Shown here: piece by piece, positions 26,650 to 34,514 of the stretch
Numbering within the stretch: position 1 is the stretch's first letter
How the letters are laid out: each line of letters starts with the position of its first letter
Assembly: GCF_014205845.1 (NCBI RefSeq)
Contig: NZ_JACHCR010000014.1
Coordinates: 101,086 to 165,085, forward strand
Direction of reading: 5' to 3'
Length of the DNA stretch: 64,000 bases
Source: Mucilaginibacter cryoferens
Lineage (GTDB): Bacteria > Bacteroidota > Bacteroidia > Sphingobacteriales > Sphingobacteriaceae
Made by a program: the position numbers and the translations under genes
Notes under the pieces: model-generated
The model's database searches: none
What the model saw: only the letters and a program-made list of their open reading frames with translations
What the model was told of the DNA's origin: nothing

Positions 26650-27237
26650 TTAGTTATTGTCGTCGTCGTTATTGTTTGTAGCTGCGCTGTTGGTTAACTC
26701 ATCTTTAAATGATGCCAGCAGGCGGCCACCTTTATAAAAATAACGGCTGTAGTAATTATCATCAAGGCTGCTTATGGCTACACCACGTGATGACGCGTGT
26801 GCAAATTTGCCTCCACCCAGGTAAATGCCTACGTGAGAGATGCGGCGGCTGTGAATTTTAAAGAAAACCAGGTCGCCTTCTTTTAAATCATCTTTACCAA
26901 CAGGGTTAACCATGCTAAAAATATCGCGTGAGCTTCTTTTAATATCCAGGTTAAAAACCTCGCTGTATAATTCTTTGGTAAATGCCGAGCAATCAATACC
27001 TTTTCTTGATTCGCCACCAAAGTGGTATGGGGTACCAATCCAATCGTAAACAAAGTGAAAAAGTTTCATGTTTGAGGTTGCCGATAATGCAACACCCATA
27101 ATTTGGGATAAATATGTTTTTGCTAAACCGTCTTGCTCGTCGGTTTTGTCTTCAGTAGTATTTGGAACGCTTTTTGTTTGCGCTTGCGAAGCTAAAACAG
27201 TGAGCGTAAGGGCAATAGCCAGGGCAAATTTCTTCAT
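26650..27237 (-). CDS. NlpC/P60 cell-wall peptidase
   Basis: A 195-residue secreted protein. Signal peptide to about residue 20 (LASQAQ); then the C40 peptidase domain with catalytic Cys83 in KGIDCSAFTKELY, His135 in RRISHVGIYLGGG, and a downstream polar residue near His147 (KFAHASS). It should cut peptide stems of peptidoglycan in the periplasm. The C-terminus ends in an Asn/Asp run. It has its own well-formed promoter. Confidence 0.92.
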   Translation of the reverse strand: MKKFALAIALTLTVLASQAQTKSVPNTTEDKTDEQDGLAKTYLSQIMGVALSATSNMKLFHFVYDWIGTPYHFGGESRKGIDCSAFTKELYSEVFNLDIKRSSRDIFSMVNPVGKDDLKEGDLVFFKIHSRRISHVGIYLGGGKFAHASSRGVAISSLDDNYYSRYFYKGGRLLASFKDELTNSAATNNNDDDNN

Positions 27238-27309
27238 TTAACGCGTTAAAATTGTTGTTAGGGCCAACAAGTTGTTTATTAAATTAGACACTTTGTCTTC
27301 AGTTGATTA

Positions 27310-27340
27310 CAAAACTATCCATATTTTTTAAAATTGCAAA
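27310..27340 (-). promoter_or_regulatory. Promoter of the NlpC/P60 gene
   Basis: On the minus strand TTTG (27340-27337), 19 bases, then TAGTTTTG (27317-27310). Both match the Bacteroidota consensus. The leader would be about 65 bases. Confidence 0.75.
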
Positions 27341-27675
27341 TAAATGGCACTTTTTTTTCAAAAAATATAAAAATTCGGTACTTGCTAAAAATCTTATCAA
27401 TAAAAAGGTGCTCTTGTTACTAATAGCGCTGTTTTTTTGTTTTTCATGCTGATGTGTAACACATCATTTACAGTGTTTTTTTAAAAAAAAAGGCCTCAAA
27501 AGCAGTACAATCGACCATATTTACTTGTTATAACACCTTAGCCGGGCTTAAATGCTTTTGCGAAAGGCCCAAACAGCCTTATAAAGTTTGGTTAATTAAA
27601 CAAAATGCGCTTAATATTGCTTCTTAAGCGTTGTCAACAAAAAATAAAAATAAAACTGCATAACAAATTGCTCGC

Positions 27676-27709
27676 AGTTTCGATAATTTAAAGGATATAA
27701 TTAGATTTG
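27676..27709 (+). promoter_or_regulatory. pdhA promoter
   Basis: TAGATTTG (27702-27709) fits TAnnTTTG; TTTCG (27678-27682) stands 19 bases upstream in the place of TTTGG. The leader would be about 27 bases. Confidence 0.6.
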
Positions 27710-27742
27710 CGCTTTACTCCAAGAAATTGACTGTTTAGATAC

Positions 27743-28738
27743 ATGAGTTCAATCGAAATAACCAAGGACACTTACCTGATGTGGTACGAACAAATGCTGT
27801 TGATGCGTAAGTTCGAAGAAAAGACAGGACAACTATACGGGCAACAAAAAATCAGGGGCTTTTGCCACCTGTATATTGGGCAGGAGGCTGTACTGGCCGG
27901 CGCAATGTCTGTAATGAAACAGGAAGATAGCATGATAACCGCTTACCGCGATCACGCCCATGCTTTGGCTAAAGGTGTAGAGCCTAGAGCTATCATGGCC
28001 GAAATGTATGGTAAAGCTACCGGATGCTCAAAAGGCAAAGGGGGATCTATGCACATGTTTGATAAAAGCAAACATTTTTACGGTGGTCATGGTATAGTAG
28101 GCGGGCAGGTACCACTAGGTGCCGGTGTTGCTTTTGCCGAAAAATATAAAGGTACGGAGTTTGTAAACATTGCCTATATGGGTGATGGTGCTGTACGCCA
28201 GGGTGCACTTACCGAAACCTTTAACATGGCGGCGCTTTGGAAATTACCTGTAATTTTTATTTGCGAAAATAACGGTTACGCCATGGGTACTTCGGTTGAG
28301 CGTACTACTATCCAAACAGATATTTACAAGTTAGGCTTACCTTATGGTATCCCTTCATCGGCTGTTGATGGTATGGACCCTGCTGCGGTACACGTAGCAA
28401 TGGACGAGGCCATTTCACGTGCCCGTGCCGGCGAAGGCCCAACCTTCCTGGAGATGCGTACCTATCGTTATAAAGGTCACTCGATGTCAGATCCGCAAAA
28501 GTATCGTACCAAAGAAGAATTGGAAAGCTACAAAGCAAAAGATCCTATTGAGATAACCCGTTTGGCTATAGTTGAAAAGAAATATGCCGATGAGGCCTGG
28601 TTTGAAGAAATTGATGCCAAAATAAAAGCTATTGTTGATGAGGCGGTTAAATTTGCCGAAGAATCGCCATGGCCGGATGCTTCTGAACTATATACCGACG
28701 TTTACGTTCAAAGCGATTATCCATACATTAGAGACTAA
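27743..28738 (+). CDS. pdhA: Pyruvate dehydrogenase E1 component, alpha subunit
   Basis: A 331-residue thiamine-diphosphate enzyme subunit. The ThDP site GDGAVRQGALTETFNMAALW (with the GDG...N pattern) and NNGYAMGTSVERTT are intact, as are the phosphorylation-loop-like region YRYKGHSMSDP and CSKGKGGSMHMF. It decarboxylates pyruvate together with E1-beta. The next gene is the E2 subunit; no E1-beta gene is adjacent, so pdhB must lie elsewhere. The gene has a proper promoter. Confidence 0.95.
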   Translation: MSSIEITKDTYLMWYEQMLLMRKFEEKTGQLYGQQKIRGFCHLYIGQEAVLAGAMSVMKQEDSMITAYRDHAHALAKGVEPRAIMAEMYGKATGCSKGKGGSMHMFDKSKHFYGGHGIVGGQVPLGAGVAFAEKYKGTEFVNIAYMGDGAVRQGALTETFNMAALWKLPVIFICENNGYAMGTSVERTTIQTDIYKLGLPYGIPSSAVDGMDPAAVHVAMDEAISRARAGEGPTFLEMRTYRYKGHSMSDPQKYRTKEELESYKAKDPIEITRLAIVEKKYADEAWFEEIDAKIKAIVDEAVKFAEESPWPDASELYTDVYVQSDYPYIRD

Positions 28739-28771
28739 ATACCAAGCCGAAAATCTAAAGGTAACATTCAA

Positions 28772-28803
28772 TTTTTTTTGAATTTTTACTTTTGAATTTT
28801 GAC
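28772..28803. repeat. Short seven-base periodic repeat in the pdhA-pdhC gap
   Basis: Units TTTTGAA, TTTTTAC, TTTTGAA, TTTTGAC follow each other. It belongs to the heptad family described in the findings. Confidence 0.65.
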
Positions 28804-28845
28804 TTATAAAACGTTGTACTAAATTATAACACATATAAAAAGTAT

Positions 28846-30474
28846 ATGGCCGAAGTAGTAAGAATGCCTAAAATGAGCGATACCATGACCGAAGGGGTAT
28901 TGGCTAAATGGCATAAAAAAGTTGGCGATAAGGTAAAATCTGGCGATGTATTGGCCGAGGTTGAAACCGATAAAGCTACCATGGATTTTGAATCGTACCA
29001 GGACGGCACCTTGTTGTTTATAGGTGTTGAAGAGGGTAGCGCTGTACCTGTTGACGAAGTTATTGCCGTTATTGGTAAAGAGGGCGAAGATTACAAAACC
29101 GCGTTAACAGATACCGGCAGCAAACCAGCGGCCGAGGCTCCTGCTAAAGAAGCCGCGCCTGTTGCCGATAAAAAACCTGCCGCAACCGCTGCACCAAAGG
29201 TTGATCTATCTAGCATACCTGCTACAGTTATACGTATGCCCGCCCTTAGCGATACCATGACAGAGGGTGTTATTAACAAATGGAATTTTAAAGTTGGCGA
29301 TAAAGTAAAATCCGACGATTCATTAGCTGATGTAGAAACCGATAAGGCTACTATGGAAGTTGTGGGTTACGAAGCCGGTACACTTTTATACATTGGCCCT
29401 AAAGAAGGCGAAGCTGCACCTGTTAATGGCATTATTGCCATTGTAGGTAAAGAAGGAACCGACATTACGCCATTATTACAGGATACAGGTAGTGCACCTG
29501 CCGCTGCTGCTGAAGAAGCTGCACCAGAAGCAAAAGCATCAATTGCCGATGCTGCCCCGGCTGCTTCGGTATCTGCCGACGACAGTCGTGTTAAAGCATC
29601 GCCGCTTGCCCGTAAAATTGCAAAAGATAAAGGTATCAACCTTAATGATGTAAAAGGCAGCGCAGAAGGCGGCCGTATCATTAAAAAAGATATTGAAGAC
29701 TTTACACCGGCTGCCGCATCTGCGGCCGCTGCACCATCGGCACCTGCCGCTGCTACAAAAGCACCAATAGTATTGCCAACTTATACTGGCGAAGAGAAAT
29801 TTACCGAAAGGGCAGTTACTCAAATGCGTAAAGCTATCAGCCGCCGCTTAAGCGAAAGCTTGTTTACCGCTCCGCACTTCTACGTAACCATGAGCATCGA
29901 TATGGATCAGGCAATTGCTGCCCGTACCCGTATCAATGATGTTGCCCCGGTTAAAATATCGTTTAATGATTTTGTATTAAAAGCCTGTGCTGTTGCCTTA
30001 AAACAACACCCTGCTATTAACTCGGCTTTCATGGGCGATAAAATTCGCACTAACGAGCATATCCACATTGGTGTTGCCGTTGCTGTTGATGAAGGTTTGC
30101 TTGTACCGGTTATTAAATTTGCCGATGGTAAATCATTAAGCCATATCTCTGTTGAGGTAAAAGAGTTTGCCGGTAAAGCAAAAGCTAAAAAATTACAACC
30201 TGCCGAAATGGAAGGCTCTACATTCACCATATCAAACTTAGGTATGTTTGGTGTTGATGAGTTTACTGCTATTATTAATACACCAAATGCCTGTATCCTT
30301 GCTGTAAGCGGTATACAAGCTGTGCCGGTTGTTAAAAATGGTGCAGTAGTACCTGGCAACGTTATGAAAGTTACCCTGAGTGCAGATCACCGTGTGGTTG
30401 ATGGTGCTACAGCAGCAGCTTTCCTGCAAACATTAAAATCGCTACTGGAAGAACCGGTAAGATTGTTGATATAA
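28846..30474 (+). CDS. pdhC: Pyruvate dehydrogenase E2, dihydrolipoamide acetyltransferase
   Basis: A 542-residue E2 with two lipoyl domains (1-80 with lipoyl Lys43 in VETDKATMDF, and 125-205 with Lys167 in VETDKATMEV), Ala/Pro-rich linkers, a peripheral-subunit-binding domain (about 247-287, KASPLARKIAKDKGINL), and the catalytic acetyltransferase domain with His515 in SADHRVVDG. It passes the acetyl group from E1 to CoA. The two lipoyl domains look like a tandem duplication. It lies 107 bases after pdhA and ends at a strong terminator. Confidence 0.96.
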   Translation: MAEVVRMPKMSDTMTEGVLAKWHKKVGDKVKSGDVLAEVETDKATMDFESYQDGTLLFIGVEEGSAVPVDEVIAVIGKEGEDYKTALTDTGSKPAAEAPAKEAAPVADKKPAATAAPKVDLSSIPATVIRMPALSDTMTEGVINKWNFKVGDKVKSDDSLADVETDKATMEVVGYEAGTLLYIGPKEGEAAPVNGIIAIVGKEGTDITPLLQDTGSAPAAAAEEAAPEAKASIADAAPAASVSADDSRVKASPLARKIAKDKGINLNDVKGSAEGGRIIKKDIEDFTPAAASAAAAPSAPAAATKAPIVLPTYTGEEKFTERAVTQMRKAISRRLSESLFTAPHFYVTMSIDMDQAIAARTRINDVAPVKISFNDFVLKACAVALKQHPAINSAFMGDKIRTNEHIHIGVAVAVDEGLLVPVIKFADGKSLSHISVEVKEFAGKAKAKKLQPAEMEGSTFTISNLGMFGVDEFTAIINTPNACILAVSGIQAVPVVKNGAVVPGNVMKVTLSADHRVVDGATAAAFLQTLKSLLEEPVRLLI

Positions 30475-30477
30475 TTT

Positions 30478-30513
30478 TGATTTTTGATTTCGGAATTTCG
30501 ATTTCGGATTTAA
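30478..30513. repeat. Seven-base periodic repeat after pdhC
   Basis: Units TTTTGAT (twice), TTCGGAA, TTTCGAT, TTCGGAT. Its complement shares 21 bases with the array in front of thrC at 39900, so the two are copies of one sequence. Confidence 0.75.
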
Positions 30514-30518
30514 ATATG

Positions 30519-30551
30519 AAGAGCGATGGGTTTACTTATCGCTCTTTTTTT
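30519..30551 (+). terminator. Intrinsic terminator after pdhC
   Basis: AAGAGCGAT (30519-30527) pairs perfectly with ATCGCTCTT (30538-30546), followed by a run of Ts to 30551. Confidence 0.92.
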
Positions 30552-30598
30552 GCGTTAATAAATTAACTTAAGATAGTTGGTGGTGTAAGCTTTTCTTT

Positions 30599-31471
30599 TT
30601 AGGCTGTTACCTTCTTCGAGCCCCTTTTCTTCATCCATTTCTTAAATATCCAATAGGTAGCAAGGCCTGTTATTACCAGGGGCCATATGGTTATAATAGT
30701 AAAGAAGAGACCTTGCAATATATTCCAGCCTTCGGCTAATGCTGTTTTAAGCCGGTAGCTAAATTGTTCATCGGCTGCCTGGGCAGTTAATTTGTGGTAG
30801 AAGGTAATATCCAGCGAGCTATAGGTAACCTGGCTGGTTAAATAATTTAGTTCTCCCTGGGTCGATTCTATATCGGTACGGATCTCGGTAAGCTTATCCT
30901 CTATTTGCAGCAGGTTACTTGTCTTGGTCGATCTTTTTAACAAGTCGAGATACCGGCTTTCTAACAGTTGTTTGTTTTTAAGTCGGGTTTCGATATCTAT
31001 AAACTCGGTAGTGACATCTCTTCTGCGGATGTTTTTGGTATCGATATAATCTGCGCTGGCAGATAATGATTCCAGAAACTTGTCGAAATTTGGGGAAGGC
31101 ACCCTGATTTTGAGGTTGTATTCCTTTTGATGGCTATCGTTATTGGTAGTTTCATTTTCTTCGGCTACGTAACCTCCTAAGTCCTGGAGTTTGCTCCCTA
31201 TTTGTTGGCGGGCAAGTTTTAAATTTTCAGCCTGGAAACGAATTTCGCCTTCCTTAATGATTTTTTTGCCGGTACTGGCAGTTTCTTTTTGTTTGTCCTG
31301 AGGTTTATTGAGCACTGCATCAACGGCAGCCTTTTCGTAACCTACTTTTGATTTGTCTGCAACAAGTGTCGGCATTGCATCCATCATCATCATTTTTTGA
31401 TCCCTGTTTTTATTTCCGCATGCAGAAAGCGCCAGTAATAAGGTAAAGGAGATAAGATAATAAGTTTTCAT
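30599..31471 (-). CDS. DUF4349 lipoprotein with C-terminal membrane helix
   Basis: A 290-residue lipoprotein (LLLALSAC lipobox, Cys17). The DUF4349 domain spans about 70-240: IIKEGEIRFQAENLKLARQQ, LGGYVAEENE, EYNLKIRVPSPNFDKFLES and a coiled-coil hairpin (EFIDIETRLKNKQLLESRYL). A membrane helix near 255-280 (FFTIITIWPLVITGLATYWI) is followed by a Lys/Arg-rich tail. The function of DUF4349 is unknown; an envelope role is likely. I start at Met5 of the longer frame, right before the signal sequence. Confidence 0.85.
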   Translation of the reverse strand: MKTYYLISFTLLLALSACGNKNRDQKMMMMDAMPTLVADKSKVGYEKAAVDAVLNKPQDKQKETASTGKKIIKEGEIRFQAENLKLARQQIGSKLQDLGGYVAEENETTNNDSHQKEYNLKIRVPSPNFDKFLESLSASADYIDTKNIRRRDVTTEFIDIETRLKNKQLLESRYLDLLKRSTKTSNLLQIEDKLTEIRTDIESTQGELNYLTSQVTYSSLDITFYHKLTAQAADEQFSYRLKTALAEGWNILQGLFFTIITIWPLVITGLATYWIFKKWMKKRGSKKVTA

Positions 31472-31522
31472 ATAATAAGGCAATTTAGTTTTAAGTGAAA
31501 ACGAAAATAGCCTTATTAAATT

Positions 31523-31562
31523 GTATAAAAATCAACATAAACAGAATTAAATTCTGTTTATG
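31523..31562 (-). terminator. Terminator downstream of the MazG-like gene
   Basis: A perfect 12-bp inverted repeat (31536-31547 with 31551-31562, arm core AAACAGAAT). On the minus strand it is followed by TTGATTTTTATAC. Confidence 0.75.
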
Positions 31563-31593
31563 TATTTAAATCGAAATATAATTTCAATTTTTA

Positions 31594-31920
31594 TTATTTC
31601 AGCTTCTCGTTATTCTTATGCCGGTCGGCGTCACGGATGCTTTTCTTCTCCATGTTTTTCTCTAACGCATCCGTGAGGTCGATACCGGTTTGGTTAGCCA
31701 GGCATATCAGCACAAAAAGCACATCCGCCATTTCATCTGCCAGGTTAACTTCTGTATCCGATTTTTTAAATGATTGCTCGCCATACTGCCTCGCCATAAT
31801 GCGGGCGACTTCGCCCACCTCCTCCATCAAAATGGCAGTATTGGTTAGTTCATTAAAATACCTGATACCCATGGTATTTATCCACTTATCTACCAGATGC
31901 TGCGCTTCTTTAATTTCCAT
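31594..31920 (-). CDS. MazG-like nucleotide pyrophosphohydrolase
   Basis: A 108-residue all-alpha NTP pyrophosphatase of the MazG/dUTPase-like superfamily. The metal site is visible as LMEEVGEVAR (Glu33, Glu34, Glu37) and LADEMADVLF (Glu63, Asp66). It should hydrolyse a nucleoside triphosphate to the monophosphate and pyrophosphate; the preferred nucleotide is unknown. The single-domain short form is typical of housecleaning enzymes. It lies at the left end of the repeat nest at 31936-33142. Confidence 0.88.
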   Translation of the reverse strand: MEIKEAQHLVDKWINTMGIRYFNELTNTAILMEEVGEVARIMARQYGEQSFKKSDTEVNLADEMADVLFVLICLANQTGIDLTDALEKNMEKKSIRDADRHKNNEKLK

Positions 31921-31935
31921 AAAATAATTTTAATT

Positions 31936-31973
31936 ATTCACGAATGTCACTAATTGAAGCGAATTTCACGAAT
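31936..31973. repeat. CACGAAT-type dispersed repeat, copy A
   Basis: A 38-base unit containing CACTAATTGAAGCGAATTTC and ending in CACGAAT. Similar units occur at 32435, 32504 (inverted), 33003 and 33085 (inverted). It lies 16 bases upstream of the MazG-like start. Confidence 0.8.
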
Positions 31974-32049
31974 GAAGGAGGAGTGAATATGATGAAACGA
32001 GGGTTTCACAGGGGGAAACTATCCCAATAAATTCTGGTGGGATTAGAAA

Positions 32050-32424
32050 TTAAATGATCACTCGTTGATATTCTACCGAAGGCGCACCAAAATTGATGAC
32101 AATGCCCAATCTTAAGCCGGAAGCCTTTAAGTAGTTAATGGTTTGTTTGATATAAGGGTCGCCAATATAATTCCCTGTTTTTATTTCGAGGATAATGGCA
32201 TCATACAATACAAAATCTGCTACAAAAAAATGCTTGAGTTTTTGCTCTTTATAAATGATGCTATATGGCTTTTCTTTTTCAAATGGAAGTTTTAACCGTT
32301 TAAACTCAAGTTCAAGGGCATCTTTATAAACAGCCTCCTTAAATCCGTGTCCTAATATTTTATGAACCTCAAAACAGGCCCCAATTATTTTGTAAGATTC
32401 TTCTTTGAATAATATATCAGCCAT
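32050..32424 (-). CDS. GxxExxY-family protein (PD-(D/E)XK-like)
   Basis: A 124-residue protein with the signature Gly27-Phe-Lys-Glu30-Ala-Val-Tyr33 (ILGHGFKEAVY). Further on ADFVLYDAIILEIKTGNYI gives the Asp and Glu-Ile-Lys of a PD-(D/E)XK nuclease site. Function unknown; the fold suggests nucleic-acid cleavage. It is framed on both sides by CACGAAT-type repeats (31936-31973 and 32435-32541), which suggests that gene and repeats travelled together. No promoter of the usual kind is visible. Confidence 0.88.
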   Translation of the reverse strand: MADILFKEESYKIIGACFEVHKILGHGFKEAVYKDALELEFKRLKLPFEKEKPYSIIYKEQKLKHFFVADFVLYDAIILEIKTGNYIGDPYIKQTINYLKASGLRLGIVINFGAPSVEYQRVII

Positions 32425-32434
32425 AATATAAGAC

Positions 32435-32541
32435 CACTAATTGGTTCTAATTTATGCGAATTTCACGAATTTGGAAGTAAATGATCTTGTATTAATGCGT
32501 GATAATTCGCTCCCATTCGTGAAATTCGTGTTTATTTAGTG
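32435..32541. repeat. CACGAAT-type repeats, copies B and C as an inverted pair
   Basis: Copy B (32435-32470, plus orientation) and copy C (32504-32541, inverted) share CGAATTTCACGAAT and its complement, so they can form a 14-bp stem. Copy C overlaps the stop codon of dtd (32536-32538). Confidence 0.8.
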
Positions 32542-32994
32542 ATTCTCTTTGTCCCGGGTATCCATCACTATAGTTACCGGGCCATCGTTTAACAAACCGA
32601 TTTTCATATCGGCACCAAAAATACCTGTTGCTATTTTTTTACCGGTGATAGTTTCCAGTATTTTTATCATTTGCTCATATAGGGGGATAGCCTTATCGGG
32701 CCTGGCGGCGCGGATAAATGATGGCCGGTTACCTTTTTTGGTTTGGGCAAATAACGTGAATTGAGATATCAGCAGTATATCGCCATCAATATCGGCAAGG
32801 GCTTTATTCATCAGGTTGTTTTCGTCGCCAAAAACACGCATGCCGGCAATTTTATTGGCAAGCCAATTCAGGTCGTCTTCGGTGTCGGCATCTTCAATTC
32901 CTAACAACACCAGGAATCCGGTGCCAATTTGCCCGGTAATTTCGCCATCTACTTTGCAGCTTGCTTCGGTAACTCGTTGTAGTACTGCCCTCAT
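32536..32994 (-). CDS. dtd: D-aminoacyl-tRNA deacylase
   Basis: A 152-residue DTD that removes D-amino acids (and glycine from tRNA-Ala) from tRNA. It begins MRAVLQRVTEASCKVDGEI, with LLISQFTLFAQTKKGNRPSF (the SQFTL block) and GIFGADMKIGLLNDGPVTIV (the NxGPVT block), both part of the active site. The frame runs four codons further up through a GTG, but the family start is the ATG at 32994. The last codons and stop lie inside a dispersed repeat. Confidence 0.95.
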   Translation of the reverse strand: MRAVLQRVTEASCKVDGEITGQIGTGFLVLLGIEDADTEDDLNWLANKIAGMRVFGDENNLMNKALADIDGDILLISQFTLFAQTKKGNRPSFIRAARPDKAIPLYEQMIKILETITGKKIATGIFGADMKIGLLNDGPVTIVMDTRDKENH

Positions 32995-33002
32995 AATATT
33001 TA

Positions 33003-33142
33003 ACACTAATTACACTAATTGAGGCGAATTTTACGAATTAAAATCCAATTCAATAAAACTCACACGTGGTTTTACCACATTCATGTAATTAGTCTCTCAT
33101 CAAATTCGCGCCCATTCGAAATCATTAGTGAAATTCGTGTCT
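33003..33142. repeat. CACGAAT-type repeats, copies D and E as an inverted pair
   Basis: Copy D (33003-33038) and the longer inverted copy E (33085-33142) flank a small hairpin GTGGT/ACCAC (33066-33078). The pair lies in the promoter region between dtd and the cystathionine gamma-synthase family gene. Confidence 0.78.
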
Positions 33143-33192
33143 ATTTTATTAAGTTCGCAACCGCTAGTATTTTTTTTACTAATAGGTTCAAA

Positions 33193-34428
33193 ATGACAAC
33201 TAAAAGAGGCTTTACAACTACCCTACTACATGCCGACCGCCTTGGCAAGCCCGAGCATGGTTCTTTACATAAACCCATCCACACTTCGGTTACCTATGGC
33301 CACGAGGATGTGCAGGATCTGGTAGATATTTTTCAGAATAAAAAGAAAGGTTACGCTTACTCGCGCCAGGGAAACCCTACGGTTACAGCGCTGGAGCATA
33401 AAGTAACCCAAATGGAAAAGGGCTTATCTTCTATCGCTTTTTCTACCGGAATGGCTGCCATTTCGTCTACCATAATGGCGCTTATTAAACATACAGACCA
33501 TATTGTTGCCAGCTCATTTTTATTTGGTAACAGCCGCAGCATTTTTCAAACCTATATTGATTTAGGTTTGGATATTACCTTTGTTGACGCTACAGATGTT
33601 GAAAATGTACGTGCCGAAATTAAAGATAACACCAAACTGGTATTTGTTGAAACCATAGCCAACCCGGCCACCCAGATTGCCGATCTGGAAGGCATAGGTG
33701 AGCTTTGCAGCCAAAAAGGAATATTGTACGTGGTTGATAACACCATGACATCGCCATACCTGTTCAATCCTATTGATGTAAAAGCAAGTTTGGTAATTAA
33801 CTCGTTAACCAAATATATTGGGGGCCATGGCGATGCCTTGGGCGGCAGTGTTACCGATACTGGCTTGTTTGATTGGAGCGTATATCCAAATATTTTCCCC
33901 AGCTTTAAAGCCCAGGTTAAACCCGAAGCGCTTGGAATGACCCAGGTGCGTAAAAAAGGACTACGTGATGCCGGTGGTACTTTAGCCCCGGAGGCAGCCC
34001 ACACGCTATCTGTAGGTGCCGAAACTTTGGCCTTGCGTTTAGAGCGTGCCTGTAGCAATGCGCTTGCATTGGCTACCTACTTTGAAGGTCATCCAAAAAT
34101 TAAAAAGGTATTTTACCCGGGTCTTGAAGAGCATCCGCAGCATGAACGCGCTGCCAGGCTATTCAGAAAGTTTGGGGGCTTAATGAGTATCGAATTAGAT
34201 GAAAGTATTGATTGCCTTGCATTTTTAAACAAACTGCAATTGGTAGTAAAATCAAGCAACCTGGGCGATACCCGCACGTTGGCTATCCCGGTAGCGCAAA
34301 CTATTTTCTTTGAGCTTGGTGCCGAGCGCCGTGCCGAAATGGGCATCCCGGAAACGATGATCCGCCTATCGGTAGGTATTGAAGACCTGGAAGATCTGGT
34401 TGAGGATTTTAAAGCAGCTCTTGCTTAG
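33193..34428 (+). CDS. Cystathionine gamma-synthase family PLP enzyme
   Basis: A 411-residue Cys/Met-metabolism PLP enzyme. It opens MTTKRGFTTTLLHADRLGKP and contains YSRQGNPTVTALEHKVTQME, FSTGMAAISSTIMALI, VFVETIANPATQIADLEGIG, and the PLP lysine Lys207 in NSLTKYIGGHGDALGGSV. The family includes cystathionine gamma-synthase, O-acetylhomoserine sulfhydrylase and methionine gamma-lyase; sequence alone does not settle which reaction it does. The frame is open 58 codons further up through repeats D and E, which are not coding; the start is 33193. Confidence 0.85.
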   Translation: MTTKRGFTTTLLHADRLGKPEHGSLHKPIHTSVTYGHEDVQDLVDIFQNKKKGYAYSRQGNPTVTALEHKVTQMEKGLSSIAFSTGMAAISSTIMALIKHTDHIVASSFLFGNSRSIFQTYIDLGLDITFVDATDVENVRAEIKDNTKLVFVETIANPATQIADLEGIGELCSQKGILYVVDNTMTSPYLFNPIDVKASLVINSLTKYIGGHGDALGGSVTDTGLFDWSVYPNIFPSFKAQVKPEALGMTQVRKKGLRDAGGTLAPEAAHTLSVGAETLALRLERACSNALALATYFEGHPKIKKVFYPGLEEHPQHERAARLFRKFGGLMSIELDESIDCLAFLNKLQLVVKSSNLGDTRTLAIPVAQTIFFELGAERRAEMGIPETMIRLSVGIEDLEDLVEDFKAALA

Positions 34429-34434
34429 GTAAAA

Positions 34435-34510
34435 GATTTTGAGAACAAGAATCAAGGACAAAAGCCATTAAATGTTTTTGTCTTGGTTCCTGACTCTAAC
34501 CTCTGGATTC
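34435..34510. repeat. Seven-base periodic repeats between convergent genes
   Basis: Left half GAACAAG, AATCAAG, GACAAAA; right half TTGGTTC, CTGACTC, TAACCTC, TGGATTC. The halves are roughly complementary and could fold as an imperfect hairpin that serves as the terminator for both neighbours. Confidence 0.65.
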
Positions 34511-34514
34511 TTCC

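Larger units (their letters stand above)
27238..27742. other. 505-base intergenic region between divergent genes
   Basis: It holds the promoters of the NlpC/P60 gene and of pdhA. Between them I see very AT-rich DNA with homopolymer runs (27361-27500) and a small palindrome GATGTGTAACACATC (27451-27465). I found no ORF, tRNA or recognisable structured RNA. Confidence 0.6.

Noticed and set aside
33019..33192. 58-residue N-terminal extension of the cystathionine gamma-synthase family enzyme
   Set aside because: It is read through dispersed repeats D and E; the family starts at the Met before TTKRGF.
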